In this document: positions 51,941-61,928 of the stretch, piece after piece | Numbering within the stretch: the first letter of the stretch is position 1 | How the letters are laid out: each line of letters begins with the position of its first letter | Assembly: GCF_004345745.1 (NCBI RefSeq) | Contig: NZ_SLXJ01000002.1 | Span: 62,001-126,000, forward strand | DNA from: Nicoletella semolina | GTDB lineage: Bacteria; Pseudomonadota; Gammaproteobacteria; Enterobacterales; Pasteurellaceae | Direction of reading: 5' to 3' | Length of the DNA: 64,000 nucleotides | Program-made: the position numbers and the translations under genes | The notes under the pieces: generated by a model | The model's input: only the letters and a program-made list of their open reading frames with translations | What the model was told of the DNA's origin: nothing | The model's database searches: none

Positions 51941-51970
51941 AAAGTATGCAAGAATAGCCTTGCACTTCAA
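51941..51970 (-). promoter_or_regulatory. Candidate nickel-uptake promoter with spacer palindrome
   Basis: On the minus strand TTGAAG (51965-51970) and TACTTT (51941-51946) are 18 bases apart, and the spacer is exactly a palindrome TGCAAG-N6-CTTGCA (51947-51964). Palindromes placed in an elongated spacer are the mark of MerR-family control; H. influenzae regulates its nickel transporter with the MerR-type NimR. No merR-like gene is in this window. Confidence 0.5.
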
Positions 51971-52135
51971 GTGATTAATAAAGTTCAGAAAATATTGAAT
52001 AAAAATTATTTTTATTAATCTCAGTGAAGATCTACATTTTAATCTAGCGGTCAAAAATAGGCAAAAATTTTCAATGAGAATAATGATCGATTGAAATAAA
52101 CTATTCACTATCGAATTAAATAATTAGGAAACTAT

Positions 52136-53020
52136 ATGGCGTGGATACAAATTCGTTTAAACAGCACAGATAATCAAGCAGAACAAATCAGCGATTTTTT
52201 AGAAGAGATTGGTGCAGTGTCAGTTACCTTTATGGATAGCCAAGATACTCCCATTTTTGAGCCGCTCCCAGGGGAAACTCGACTTTGGGGCAACACTGAC
52301 GTAGTCGCATTATTTGATGCAGAAACGGAAATGAACGTCATTGTTGAAGCGTTGATCACAAGCCGCTTAGTGGAAGCCGATTTTGCTCATAAAATTGAAC
52401 AAATTGAGGACAAGGATTGGGAAAGAGAGTGGATGGATAATTTCCACCCAATGCAGTTTGGCAAGCGGTTGTGGATTTGTCCAAGCTGGCGAGCAGTGCC
52501 TGACCCACAAGCGGTCAATGTAATGCTTGACCCAGGGCTTGCATTTGGCACAGGCACGCACCCAACAACAGCAATGTGTCTAGAATGGCTAGATGCGATT
52601 GATCTCGTAGGTAAAACGGTGATCGATTTTGGCTGCGGTTCAGGCATTTTAGCCATTGCTGCGTTGAAATTAGGGGCAAAACAAGCCATTGGTATTGATA
52701 TTGATCCACAGGCGATTTTAGCCAGCCAAAACAATGCTGCTGCCAATGACGTAGCTGATCGTTTACAGCTTTTTCTTGCTAAAGATCAACCTCAAGACCT
52801 GCAAGCTGATGTGGTCGTAGCCAATATTCTTGCAGGACCGCTCAGAGAACTTGCACCGAATATTATCAAGCTAGTCAAGCCCCAAGGTCAGCTAGGTCTG
52901 TCAGGCATTCTATCCTCTCAAGCTAACACAGTAAGCGAAGCCTATGCCAACAACTTCACCCTTGAGCCTGTACGAGAACAAGAGGAATGGTGTCGAATTA
53001 CAGGTGTAAGAAAAAATTAA
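52136..53020 (+). CDS. prmA: Ribosomal protein L11 methyltransferase PrmA
   Basis: 294 residues, full length. N-terminal L11-recognition domain (MAWIQIRLN start), then a class I SAM methyltransferase with [17 protein letters not shown] near residue 162, [14 protein letters not shown] near 130 and [10 protein letters not shown] near 225. It trimethylates ribosomal protein L11. Intact; a host uptake word lies inside at 52507-52516. Confidence 0.97.
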   Translation: MAWIQIRLNSTDNQAEQISDFLEEIGAVSVTFMDSQDTPIFEPLPGETRLWGNTDVVALFDAETEMNVIVEALITSRLVEADFAHKIEQIEDKDWEREWMDNFHPMQFGKRLWICPSWRAVPDPQAVNVMLDPGLAFGTGTHPTTAMCLEWLDAIDLVGKTVIDFGCGSGILAIAALKLGAKQAIGIDIDPQAILASQNNAAANDVADRLQLFLAKDQPQDLQADVVVANILAGPLRELAPNIIKLVKPQGQLGLSGILSSQANTVSEAYANNFTLEPVREQEEWCRITGVRKN

Positions 53021-53288
53021 GACACAAGATTACGATTAAAATTACTAATCTATGCCACAGTTATTCAAATGCACTGAGCTGGGTTTTGTGTAATAAGCGG
53101 TCGAAATGCAGCAGAAAATTGCAATTGCGAGTCTAAGGCGTCGTTTACTTCTTTCATAGAAGAATTTGTTATGGCATTGGGTATACCAAAAATAAATACC
53201 AAATGCTTTAAATCTATTTTAAAGTTATAAAAAATAATTCTAACATCATAGCCATTCAACATATTTATTTACAGGATGTGGAGTGGCT

Positions 53289-54353
53289 ATGTCAATACTT
53301 TCTCGATCTTTTATAGATTGGCTGACGAAATATGCAAATCAGCTTGATCAATCCAATCAATATTCCGATGAATTATTTACTCGACTTGCTAATGACGGCG
53401 TCTTTAAGGTTGGTGTGCCTGTCGAGTTAGGGGGAAATGGAGGCGATTATCACGATGTGATCGCAATCATTGAAGAATTAGCAAGTTATTCTTTAACTGC
53501 GGGCTTCATTACTTGGGGACACCGAACGCTGATTCAAAACCTCATTGAAAGTACAAATCCTTTACCAAGAGAAAAGTGGTTACCAGTGTTACTTGCTGGC
53601 CAACTATCTGGCGGCACAGGGTTATCCAATGCGGTCAAATTTCTCTCTGGGATAGAAGAATTACAAGTAAAAATTATAGAAAAAAATGGGAAATTCTACT
53701 TGCAGGGTAAATTGCCTTGGATAACTAATGTATCCAAACGTGGTTTTATTACGATCTTTGCTGCAGAGTATGCCGACAATCGTCAATCCCCTGTGATTAT
53801 TGCCTTACCCCATGATGCAACGGGTGTCACTCGTAGCGTAGAACTAGAGTTAGTCGGACTACAAGGAAGTAATACTGTCGCACTGCTATTAGAGAACGTG
53901 GCACTCAATCCAGCTTGGATAATTGCAGATAATGCGAGTGACTATTTGGCTCAAATTCGTCCCGCCTTTTTAAGCTTTCAATGTGCAATGGCATTTGGAT
54001 TAGCTAAAAGATCATTAGCTGAGGTAGAACAATCCCTCTCAGGTAACCGTTCTATTTTAGAAAAAGAATGGCAAGCCCAATCAGAGCAGTTGCAAAAATT
54101 ACGACAATCACTACAAACAGGCTTAGCTCAAATTGATTATTTTGTTCAACAACCTCAAGCCTTATTTCAAATTAGAAACGATATTATCGAGGTTGCCTCA
54201 CAATCGGTATTGCTAGAATTACAAGCTTCTGGCGGTCGAGGTTATTTAAAAAAAGGTGGCTCTAATTTTATTCGTCGCTGGCGTGAAGCAGCATTTCTTC
54301 CTGTGGTGACACCAAGTGTAGTCCAGCTTAAAACGATTTTACAACAACATTAG
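53289..54353 (+). CDS. Acyl-CoA dehydrogenase-like flavoprotein
   Basis: 354 residues, start set by GGAG six bases before the ATG at 53289. It resembles the acyl-CoA dehydrogenase superfamily: VPVELGGNGGDYHDVIAIIEELA near residue 38, GGTGLSNAVKF near 110, and a helical C-terminal domain ending ASGGRGYLKKGGSNFIRRWREAAFLPVV. Small members without a clear catalytic Glu often act as flavin monooxygenases or peroxide-linked enzymes; the neighbour is AhpD-like, 11 bases downstream, so a redox pair is plausible. Exact substrate unknown. Confidence 0.82.
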   Translation: MSILSRSFIDWLTKYANQLDQSNQYSDELFTRLANDGVFKVGVPVELGGNGGDYHDVIAIIEELASYSLTAGFITWGHRTLIQNLIESTNPLPREKWLPVLLAGQLSGGTGLSNAVKFLSGIEELQVKIIEKNGKFYLQGKLPWITNVSKRGFITIFAAEYADNRQSPVIIALPHDATGVTRSVELELVGLQGSNTVALLLENVALNPAWIIADNASDYLAQIRPAFLSFQCAMAFGLAKRSLAEVEQSLSGNRSILEKEWQAQSEQLQKLRQSLQTGLAQIDYFVQQPQALFQIRNDIIEVASQSVLLELQASGGRGYLKKGGSNFIRRWREAAFLPVVTPSVVQLKTILQQH

Positions 54354-54364
54354 TCGAGGTATTT

Positions 54365-54907
54365 ATGACAAAATTCCATATTCACACTATTGATACTGCT
54401 CCAGAAACAGCTAAGGAAGCACTTAAAGTCGTCAAAGAAAACAATGGCTTTATTCCAAATTTGATCGGCGTGCTGGCTAATGCACCTACAGCGCTGGAAA
54501 CCTACCGCACAGTTGGAGCAATTAATCAACGTAATAGCCTTACACCAACTGAACGTGAGGTAGTACAGATTACAGCCGCAGTAAAAAATGGTTGCGGATT
54601 TTGCGTTGCAGGTCATACAGCCATTTCAATTAAGCAAATTAAAATGCCGAATGAATTATTACAAGCCTTGCGTGAAACTACGCCAATTGCCGATCCAAAA
54701 TTACAGATTTTGGCACAATTTACCCTCGCAGTGATTGAGTTCAAAGGAAAAGTGAATGACAACATTTTAAACGAATTCCTTAACGCAGGTTACACTCACC
54801 AAAACGCACTTGATGTAGTATTAGGTGTAAGTCTAGCCACCTTATGTAACTATGCTAATAACTTAGCAAACACACCAATTAATCCTGAATTACATCCTTA
54901 TCACTAG
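54365..54907 (+). CDS. Carboxymuconolactone decarboxylase / AhpD-like protein
   Basis: 180 residues with CGFCVAGHTAISIK near residue 80: the CxxC plus downstream His of AhpD-type alkylhydroperoxidase proteins, which shuttle electrons or reduce peroxides. Co-transcribed with the acyl-CoA dehydrogenase-like gene. A hairpin terminator follows at 54921-54945. Function beyond redox chemistry not assigned. Confidence 0.88.
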   Translation: MTKFHIHTIDTAPETAKEALKVVKENNGFIPNLIGVLANAPTALETYRTVGAINQRNSLTPTEREVVQITAAVKNGCGFCVAGHTAISIKQIKMPNELLQALRETTPIADPKLQILAQFTLAVIEFKGKVNDNILNEFLNAGYTHQNALDVVLGVSLATLCNYANNLANTPINPELHPYH

Positions 54908-54920
54908 TGATGTTTACTCT

Positions 54921-54945
54921 CCCTGCGAAAATGATCTTCGTGGGG
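54921..54945 (+). terminator. Hairpin terminator
   Basis: CCCTGCGAA (54921-54929) with TTCGTGGGG (54937-54945): a 9-bp stem including two G-U pairs, 7-base loop, then a T-containing tail (AAGTATTCTTTTA). It ends the two-gene redox unit. Confidence 0.65.
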
Positions 54946-55089
54946 AAGTATTCTTTTAGATTAAGTAAGCGGTCTACATTGCGGCTAATTTTGCAAATTT
55001 CTCTCTTGTATCTCTAGATAGTCATATTTTAGTCACATAACACGATTAGAATGGAGGAAAAGTCATTTTCACACCTACAGGAGAGACAA

Positions 55090-56451
55090 ATGTCATTAAA
55101 AGGTAAATTTAAAATCAGCTTAATTGCTGCCTCAACTCTAGCCAGTTCTAGCCTATTACTTGCCCAGCAAGAATATCCTGCGGTATTGGCAGGTCATCTA
55201 ATTTTACCTGCTGAAACCTTTATTGCTGCACCGAAAGATGCACCACTTAGCTTAAAACATAGCGGTAAATTTGTGACAGGCAAACGCAATGATGTTTTGC
55301 AGAGTGTTGAAGGAAAATCAAATGGTAGACGAACGGGCGTTTCTTACCCCTTTAATGGTCAACCAATACAAGGTCATTCAGGCATTAAACGGATGAGTGA
55401 TGGCAGTTACTGGCTGTTAACAGATAATGGAGCAGGTTCAAAAGCGAACTCGCCTGACTTTATGCTATATCTTACTCACTACGATATTGATTTTGCTAAT
55501 AACAAGTTCGAACCGAAAAAAACCATTTTCCTACATGACCCCGATAAAAAGATTCCATTCCATATTGTGAATGAGGCAACCGATAAACGCTATCTAACGG
55601 GTGCTGACTTAGATCCAGAAAGTTTCCAAATCGTTAATAATTCTATTTGGATTGGTGAAGAATTTGGACCCTATTTAATCCAAACGGATATGGAAGGTAA
55701 AGTATTAAATTGGTATGACACACAAGTTGATGGAAAGCGAGTTCGTTCGCCTGATCACTTTAGCCAACGATTACCAAGTAGCCCAACCGAGAAAATTAGT
55801 TTTGAAGTCAGACGCTCCAGAGGCTTTGAGGGTATGGCATTGAATGCAAAAGAGAATAAGCTCTACCCGTTATTGGAGGGGGCATTATGGCAAGATGCTA
55901 ATGCTAATTACGAAAATGATGATAATAAAAATTACCTGCGTATTTTAGAATTCGATTTAAATAGTAAGGTTTGGACAGGCAATTTCTGGAAATACCCGCT
56001 TGAAGCCAATCATCACGCTATTGGTGATTTCAATATGATTGATGAGCACCGAGCCTTAATTATTGAACGGGATAATGGTGAAGGTGTTATCGAAAAAGCC
56101 TGCCCACCAAATACGGCTGATCAAACATCTTGCTTCCCAAACCTGCCTAAATTTAAGCGTATCTATTTGGTTAAATTCGACAAATCGAATTACGGCAAAA
56201 ATGTTGAAAAATTAGGCTATGTGGATCTCATGAATATTCAAGATCCCAACAAACTGGCTAAAACCCCACGAAGCCAAGGCGTGCTAACATTCCCATTCTT
56301 TACCATTGAGAATGTCGATATTGTTGATGATGAGCATATTATTGTCGGCAACGATAATAATCTGCCGTTTTCTAGTAGTCGTGATCCCAATAAGGCCGAC
56401 AACAATGAGCTAATTTTACTGAGAGTAAAAGAATTACTACAGAGAAAGTAG
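55090..56451 (+). CDS. Exported phytase-like esterase domain protein
   Basis: 453 residues from the ATG at 55090 (AGGAGAG upstream), with a signal peptide (about residues 1-27, cleavage near LAQ). The body matches the esterase-like activity of phytase family (PF13449): DNGAGSKANSPDFMLYLTHYD, DLDPESFQIVNNSIWIGEEFGPYLI, RSRGFEGMALN, and NVDIVDDEHIIVGNDNNLPFSS near the end. It is probably a periplasmic beta-propeller hydrolase; substrate unknown. Monocistronic. Confidence 0.88.
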   Translation: MSLKGKFKISLIAASTLASSSLLLAQQEYPAVLAGHLILPAETFIAAPKDAPLSLKHSGKFVTGKRNDVLQSVEGKSNGRRTGVSYPFNGQPIQGHSGIKRMSDGSYWLLTDNGAGSKANSPDFMLYLTHYDIDFANNKFEPKKTIFLHDPDKKIPFHIVNEATDKRYLTGADLDPESFQIVNNSIWIGEEFGPYLIQTDMEGKVLNWYDTQVDGKRVRSPDHFSQRLPSSPTEKISFEVRRSRGFEGMALNAKENKLYPLLEGALWQDANANYENDDNKNYLRILEFDLNSKVWTGNFWKYPLEANHHAIGDFNMIDEHRALIIERDNGEGVIEKACPPNTADQTSCFPNLPKFKRIYLVKFDKSNYGKNVEKLGYVDLMNIQDPNKLAKTPRSQGVLTFPFFTIENVDIVDDEHIIVGNDNNLPFSSSRDPNKADNNELILLRVKELLQRK

Positions 56452-56475
56452 CTACACAAGTACTAAAACCTAAAG

Positions 56476-56505
56476 TGCGTATAGAGTGGTTTTTTTCTAT
56501 ACGCA
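56476..56505 (+). terminator. Hairpin after the phytase-like gene
   Basis: TGCGTATAGA (56476-56485) and TCTATACGCA (56496-56505) form a perfect 10-bp stem around GTGGTTTTTT. There is no T-run after the stem, so it may mainly protect the mRNA end. The rest of 56506-56741 shows no convincing gene. Confidence 0.6.
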
Positions 56506-56741
56506 TCTATAACTAGTTAAATCTCGCCGCTATCCCCCTGCTTTACGACAGAAGAAATTAAACAGAGGTGTAGATAACAAACGTTGTAACCGCTAAAATA
56601 GCCCTGTTGGTGATGTAATTCGATAACGTCTTCTAACGTTTTTTTATTCATAAGCGGTCATAAAGGGAGGAAATTTTGCAATATTCTCGCTTTTCTTATC
56701 TCTTCTCTCATCTCATTTTTCTTGTTTTTAAGACTGTCTTG

Positions 56742-57431
56742 CTAGCATAGTGAATTATTTGCTCCCAATATATCTAGCAGTTGAGCAAAATCATCACAAA
56801 GGTAATCAGGTTCAGACTGGCTAATTGGAATATTGTAGTTATAGCCATAGGTTAAACCTAGACTTGCACAACCTGCGGCTTTGGCTGCCAAAATATCATT
56901 TTTGGAATCGCCAACGAATAGGACTTCGTGCGGATAAAGCCCAAATTTTCCGCATAAATAATAGAGTGGGGCAGGGTGTGGCTTGATGGCAGGCAACGAT
57001 TGTCCACCTAAGGTTTCGCTGAAGAAATGCTCAATACCAAAGGCTTCGAGTACAGGCAAGACGTGTTTGGTGGGTTTGTTAGTAACCACTGCCATCAGAT
57101 AGCCTTGCTGCTGTAATGCGTTAAGCGTGGATTTTACGTTAGGATATAATTGGCTGAGATTGCATACATTTTGTCCGTAGAATTCACCAAAACGGTGTTT
57201 AAGTTTCTGATGTTGTTCGCTATTGAATTCGTGCGATTTTTCTGTCCATTCTAACCCTTTGCTAAATAACACATCAGCACCGTTACCAATCCACGTTAAT
57301 ACCTGTGCTTCTGAGGCTTGTGGTAGTCCAACCTCTGCAAAGGCGGAATTTAAAGAAAGTGTTAAATCAGGTAAGCTGTTTACCAGCGTGCCATCAAGAT
57401 CAAAGCCAATCAATTTATATTTTATGTTCAT
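56742..57431 (-). CDS. gph: Phosphoglycolate phosphatase
   Basis: 229 residues, HAD superfamily. GFDLDGTLVNS at residue 8 is the catalytic motif, VVTNKPTKH near 110 motif II, and FVGDSKNDILAAKAAG near 168 the metal-binding motif. It removes phosphate from 2-phosphoglycolate formed during DNA repair. The start at 57431 is preferred (GAGGTTC upstream, family length). Downstream of lgt on the same strand. Confidence 0.92.
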   Translation of the reverse strand: MNIKYKLIGFDLDGTLVNSLPDLTLSLNSAFAEVGLPQASEAQVLTWIGNGADVLFSKGLEWTEKSHEFNSEQHQKLKHRFGEFYGQNVCNLSQLYPNVKSTLNALQQQGYLMAVVTNKPTKHVLPVLEAFGIEHFFSETLGGQSLPAIKPHPAPLYYLCGKFGLYPHEVLFVGDSKNDILAAKAAGCASLGLTYGYNYNIPISQSEPDYLCDDFAQLLDILGANNSLC

Positions 57432-57461
57432 TTGAACCTCCAAGCGGTCAAAATAACGGAA

Positions 57462-58262
57462 TTATTTGCAATGACGTTTTAGGCGATAGGCTGTCGCAAT
57501 AATGACGATGCCTGCGATAATCATTGGCAAGGAAAGCAGCTGTCCACGAGTAATTAAATCCGTTGCATTATTCACATTTGGGTCGAATTCTCGGAAGTAT
57601 TCGACAATAAAGCGGAATGTGCCGTAGCCGAGTAAAAATAACCCCGCTACTGAGCCAGTTGGGCGTGGTTGGCGGATAAAGCTATTCAAAATAAAAAATA
57701 GCACAAACCCTTCTAAAAAAGCTTCATAGAGCTGCGAGGGGTGGCGTGGTAGATAACCGCCGTTGGGGAAAAGTACTGCCCAAGGTACATCGGTTACACG
57801 TCCCCACAGCTCGTCATTAATAAAATTGCCAATACGCCCCATACCTAAACCAAAGGGAATTAAGGGGGCAACAAAATCAGCGGTTTGCCAGAAGCTGCGT
57901 TGTTGGCGAGCTGATGTCCAGATCATTGCAACAATGACACCGATCAAACCGCCGTGGAAAGACATTCCCCCTTCCCAAATTCTAAACAGATAGAGTGGAT
58001 CGCTGAGTAAGCGGTCAAAACTGTAGAAAAATACATCGCCAATGCGTCCACCTAGCACAACGCCGAGGAAGCCATTAAATAGCAGTTGATCAACCTGTTC
58101 GGTTGTCCATACGCCTTTTGATTGCTTTGTGCGGCGAATACCTAGCCAATAGGCAAATAAAAATGCCAAGAGGTACATCAATCCATACCAGCGTAAAGAG
58201 ATTGGACCTAAGCTAAAAATAATTGGGTCGATCTGTGGAAAGGTTAAAAATTGTGGGTTCAT
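57462..58262 (-). CDS. lgt: Prolipoprotein diacylglyceryl transferase Lgt
   Basis: 266 residues, seven membrane segments. [15 protein letters not shown] near residue 139 is the Lgt signature with the essential Arg and Asn, and [13 protein letters not shown] near 177 another conserved block. It attaches diacylglycerol to lipobox Cys residues, and would also serve the ICE lipoprotein. Intact. Confidence 0.97.
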   Translation of the reverse strand: MNPQFLTFPQIDPIIFSLGPISLRWYGLMYLLAFLFAYWLGIRRTKQSKGVWTTEQVDQLLFNGFLGVVLGGRIGDVFFYSFDRLLSDPLYLFRIWEGGMSFHGGLIGVIVAMIWTSARQQRSFWQTADFVAPLIPFGLGMGRIGNFINDELWGRVTDVPWAVLFPNGGYLPRHPSQLYEAFLEGFVLFFILNSFIRQPRPTGSVAGLFLLGYGTFRFIVEYFREFDPNVNNATDLITRGQLLSLPMIIAGIVIIATAYRLKRHCK

Positions 58263-58334
58263 AGTTCCTCGTGATTTTAAAAATACAGTATTTTAGGACA
58301 AGCTATTTTCAGTGCCTATTATGGTTAGTTTCGG

Positions 58335-59147
58335 TTATTTTAAGAACATATTGATTGCAATGCAGAGCAACATTACGGCAAAGGCTTTTTTCAAGGTTGC
58401 AACAGGCAGTACATTTGCCATATTTGCTCCTAATTTTGAGGTGAATACCGAAGCGATCATAATGCCAAATAGAGCAGGCAAATAGACATAGCCCAAAGCG
58501 TAGTCAGGTAGTTGCGGATTGTGCCAGCCACTGATAATAAAGCTGATTGTGCCAGCTAATCCTAACAATCCACCACACAGAGAAGATGTACCGATTGCAC
58601 GCTTTATTTCAATGCCTCTACCGTTTAAGAATGGCACGATAAACGCACCGCCAGCAATGCCTGCAAAACTCGACAATACGCCAATAATACTACCTGCTGT
58701 AATGAGACTGCTTTTGGTGAGTGTGGGAGCGGTCTGTGTTGCGGTGGGAGCTTTTTTCGTTCTAAGCGACAAAAACATTTTGATTGAAGAATAACAAATC
58801 ATCATGCCAAAAATTTTTGTCATAATGTGTTTAGGTAGCCCACTAACAACCAGACCTGACACGAAAACAGCAATCATTAATGCAGGAGCAAAATAAGGCA
58901 CGATTGACCACGACACGTTACCGTGTTTATGATGGCGTTGTGCGGCGGAGAAAGTTGTCAAAACAATGGTGGAAAAAGACGTTCCCAATGCCATTGGCAT
59001 TAGTAGCTGATCAGGCACACCAATTTTAGGTAGTAAATAAACCAGCGTTGGGACAATAATCATTCCGCCACCAATCCCAAACAATCCTGCCAAAAAGCCA
59101 GCAATTGCTCCCAATACTAAAAATGCAATAAACAGTTCTAACATCAA
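58335..59147 (-). CDS. Sulfite exporter TauE/SafE family permease
   Basis: 270 residues with about eight membrane segments; [22 protein letters not shown] near the start and [20 protein letters not shown] in the middle are the two repeated TauE/SafE motifs (PF01925). These permeases move sulfur-containing or other organic anions; the substrate cannot be read from sequence. Its ATG overlaps the rppH stop by four bases. Confidence 0.93.
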   Translation of the reverse strand: MMLELFIAFLVLGAIAGFLAGLFGIGGGMIIVPTLVYLLPKIGVPDQLLMPMALGTSFSTIVLTTFSAAQRHHKHGNVSWSIVPYFAPALMIAVFVSGLVVSGLPKHIMTKIFGMMICYSSIKMFLSLRTKKAPTATQTAPTLTKSSLITAGSIIGVLSSFAGIAGGAFIVPFLNGRGIEIKRAIGTSSLCGGLLGLAGTISFIISGWHNPQLPDYALGYVYLPALFGIMIASVFTSKLGANMANVLPVATLKKAFAVMLLCIAINMFLK

Positions 59148-59719
59148 CGTTTCCCTCGCTGAAAACGATTATAAGGCTTGCGAAATTCACGTTTTTGCGA
59201 AAATTCCTCTGCATTTTTTTCAGATTGATGCTTTTTAGTTTCATTCATCAATACCTGAGCAAATTCTTTCATCACTTTACGGTAAACATCACGTTTAAAG
59301 GAAACCACTTGCCGAACGGGATACCAAAAACTGACCCATCTCCAGCTATCAAATTCAGGGTTTTTTGAGGTTTTTAGGTTAATTAAGTTGTCGTCGCTGA
59401 GCAGTTGCAACAAGAACCAACGCTGTTTCTGTCCGATACAAATGGGATTTTGCAAGTTTTCAGCACGAACTAACCGCTTAGGTAGTTTGTATTTTAACCA
59501 ATATTTCGATACCCAAAGTAATTGCACGTCTTTTTTTGCTAAACCCACTTCTTCGTAAAGCTCACGGTACATTGCGGCTTCAATGTTTTCGCCCTCGTTG
59601 ATTCCCCCTTGTGGGAATTGCCACGAATTCTGTCCAAACCGCCTTGCCCATAGAACTTGCCCCTGCTTATTACAAATGACGATACCCACATTTGGGCGAT
59701 AGCCATCAAAATCAATCAA
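59144..59719 (-). CDS. rppH: RNA pyrophosphohydrolase RppH
   Basis: 191 residues if started at the TTG at 59719, which gives the family's normal beginning ([16 protein letters not shown]) with AGG upstream; an open frame reaches an ATG at 59785 but adds 22 residues foreign to the family. The Nudix box [22 protein letters not shown] lies near residue 37 (GX5EX7REVxEEXG pattern). It removes pyrophosphate from 5' mRNA ends, starting decay. Basic C-terminal tail. Confidence 0.92.
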   Translation of the reverse strand: MIDFDGYRPNVGIVICNKQGQVLWARRFGQNSWQFPQGGINEGENIEAAMYRELYEEVGLAKKDVQLLWVSKYWLKYKLPKRLVRAENLQNPICIGQKQRWFLLQLLSDDNLINLKTSKNPEFDSWRWVSFWYPVRQVVSFKRDVYRKVMKEFAQVLMNETKKHQSEKNAEEFSQKREFRKPYNRFQRGKR

Positions 59720-59851
59720 TTTAGGTCGCCTTGTTCTTGAAATAGAAATGGCGTTGATTGTTTCACAATTCCGCCTTTTGAACAACTAAAACGCCGAATA
59801 AGCGGTAGGTTTTATGCAAATTTTTACAATATAAAAGATAACAGTGAATAT

Positions 59852-60128
59852 TGTGGATAACTCTGTGAATAAGATGATAAATTGTTGATAACTTTTTTTG
59901 CATAACTCAACAAAAAGCTTGATTCCACAAGGAAATGAGATTTTTACGACACATCGTGTAAAATACACATTATGGCAAGAATTATGTACATAATTTAACA
60001 AATTGAGTGATTTTTTCAGCTACTTTCATTGCTTTATTTGACGATTTCATTGAAGCGACTTGTAAAAAAAATTATCCTCAACGGCTGTGGATAACATTGT
60101 GATAGATAGTGAAATTGACCGTGCATAA
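59852..60128. other. DnaA-box cluster, candidate replication origin (oriC)
   Basis: The 620-base gap between divergent rppH and trpS is very AT-rich and contains TGTGGATAA at 59852-59860 and 60086-60094, TGTGAATAA at 59864-59872 and TGTTGATAA at 59883-59891 (all DnaA boxes on the minus strand), plus near matches TTATCCTCA (60072-60080) and CGTGCATAA (60120-60128). A GATC-containing AT tract lies at about 60130-60145. Genes on both sides mostly point away from it. The pattern fits an origin or another DnaA-binding locus. Confidence 0.5.
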
Positions 60129-60411
60129 CCGAAAACAAGATCCAAAATTAGGTAATTTATGTATTGAAAACAATAGGTTACTGAATATTCTAATTTGTGG
60201 AAATATTCTGTTTATTTATTGCTCATTAAAAAATAACACATTTTTTCGTGTTGATTCACAATGCGATTGTCAAAATATTACTTTTTAAAATTTAAAAGTC
60301 GCTAATCATCACTGAAAAAGAGGAGCGGTCAGAAAATTAGATATTTTTGCAAAGTTCTGTCAAAATTGGATAATCTGTGGTTTAACATTGGAAATTAATT
60401 AAGGAAAAATG

Positions 60412-61440
60412 ATGACAAAGCCTGTTGTATTAAGTGGTGTACAGCCGTCTGGTGAATTAACGCTCGGAAATTATTTAGGGGCATTGCGTCAGTGGACGAA
60501 AATGCAGGACGATTTTGAATGTCTCTTTTGTATTGTTGATCTCCACGCAATTACAGTGCGACAAGACTCTAAAGCCTTGCGTGCTGCAACATTGGACACA
60601 CTGGCTCTCTATTTGGCGTGTGGCATTGATCCAAACAAAAGCACGATTTTTATCCAATCTCACGTCCCTGAGCATAGCCAGCTTGCTTGGGTGCTAAACT
60701 GCTATACTTATTTTGGTGAAATGGGGCGTATGACCCAATTTAAAGACAAGTCGGCTCGCCACGAAGATAATGTGAATGTTGGATTATTTACTTATCCCGT
60801 ATTAATGGCCGCAGATATTTTACTTTATCAAGCCAATCAAGTGCCAGTAGGTGATGATCAAAAACAACATCTTGAAATTACTCGAGATATTGCGAACCGT
60901 TTTAATGCGATTTACGGTAAAAAAGATGCTGACGGTAATCTGATCGAAAGTATTTTGACGGTGCCTGAACCTTTTATTGCCAAAACGGGGGCAAGGGTGA
61001 TGTCATTACTTGAGCCGAATAAGAAGATGTCAAAATCGGACGATAATCGTAACAATGTGATTGGGTTGCTTGAAGATCCGAAGTCGGTGGCGAAAAAAAT
61101 TAAACGTGCGATGACTGATGGTGATGAGCCACCTGTGGTGCGTTATGATCGTGAAAATAAAGCAGGCGTTTCAAATTTACTGGATATTTTAGCCAGCATT
61201 ACAGGCAAGAGCATTTCGACACTGGAAGCAGAATTTGAAGGCAAGATGTATGGGCATTTAAAAATGGCGGTTGCGGCGGAAGTTTCTGCGATGCTGACCG
61301 AATTACAAGCTCGTTATCACCATTTCCGTAATAATGAGGCACTATTAACGCAAATTTACCGTGATGGGGCAGAAAAAGCTCGAGCAAGAGCCAAAGCAAC
61401 ATTAGAGCAAGTCTATCAGCAAGTTGGGTTCGTTGTATAA
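60412..61440 (+). CDS. trpS: Tryptophanyl-tRNA synthetase
   Basis: 342 residues, class I aminoacyl-tRNA synthetase. [16 protein letters not shown] near the start is the TrpS version of the HIGH motif (TxGN), and KMSKSDDN near 204 the KMSKS loop. The second of two adjacent ATGs (60412) has better spacing to AAGGA. It charges tRNA-Trp. Intact. Confidence 0.97.
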   Translation: MTKPVVLSGVQPSGELTLGNYLGALRQWTKMQDDFECLFCIVDLHAITVRQDSKALRAATLDTLALYLACGIDPNKSTIFIQSHVPEHSQLAWVLNCYTYFGEMGRMTQFKDKSARHEDNVNVGLFTYPVLMAADILLYQANQVPVGDDQKQHLEITRDIANRFNAIYGKKDADGNLIESILTVPEPFIAKTGARVMSLLEPNKKMSKSDDNRNNVIGLLEDPKSVAKKIKRAMTDGDEPPVVRYDRENKAGVSNLLDILASITGKSISTLEAEFEGKMYGHLKMAVAAEVSAMLTELQARYHHFRNNEALLTQIYRDGAEKARARAKATLEQVYQQVGFVV

Positions 61441-61546
61441 ACGGAGCTTGCTAGTTGTAGGCGAATTCCGTATAATCGACGATCTTTTAATGTATTTCAA
61501 ATTTGCAAATAGCAGTGAATAAATAACTATTCGGAGTAAGGAAAAA

Positions 61547-61828
61547 ATGGCTCGAGTTACCGTACAAGACGCAGTCGATCAAATTGGTAATCGCTTTGAT
61601 TTAATTTTGACTGCGGCACGCCGCGCTAGACAGCTACAGCTTCACACTCGTGAGCCGTTGGTTGCAGAAGAAAATGATAAGCCTACAGTGATTGCATTGC
61701 GTGAGATCGAAGAAGGTCTAATCAACAATGACATTATGGATCGCCAAGAACAAATTGATGCACTACATCAAGATATGGCAGAAAAAGAAGCAATGTCGTT
61801 TTTAGCAGAAATTCAAGCCAATTCTTAA
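61547..61828 (+). CDS. rpoZ: RNA polymerase omega subunit
   Basis: 93 residues: [20 protein letters not shown] at the start and [29 protein letters not shown] after it are canonical omega. It assists assembly of RNA polymerase and, with beta prime, forms one ppGpp-binding site, matching the spoT gene that follows. Confidence 0.97.
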   Translation: MARVTVQDAVDQIGNRFDLILTAARRARQLQLHTREPLVAEENDKPTVIALREIEEGLINNDIMDRQEQIDALHQDMAEKEAMSFLAEIQANS

Positions 61829-61834
61829 TCTGTT

Positions 61835-61896
61835 AAAGGGCAATTTAGTGCAAGCGGTGAGTTTTCTCACTTAAATTGCAATCTAAGTTGCCCTTT
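61835..61896 (+). terminator. Terminator between rpoZ and spoT
   Basis: AAAGGGCAA (61835-61843) pairs with TTGCCCTTT (61888-61896) and a T-run follows; the long loop can form extra helices (ATTTAGTG region with CACTTAAAT). It should lower, though not abolish, readthrough from rpoZ into spoT. Confidence 0.65.
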
Positions 61897-61928
61897 TTGT
61901 ATCTAATCAAATGTAAGGAAGGTGTTGT

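Noticed and set aside
53021-53288. Minus-strand frame between prmA and the acyl-CoA dehydrogenase-like gene
   Set aside because: No recognisable protein or ribosome site; AT-rich intergenic DNA with an uptake-word variant.
56517-56651. 44-codon minus-strand frame starting MNKKTLEDVIELHHQQG
   Set aside because: No ribosome binding site, no recognised family and no neighbour link; kept only as a note for the intergenic stretch 56452-56741.
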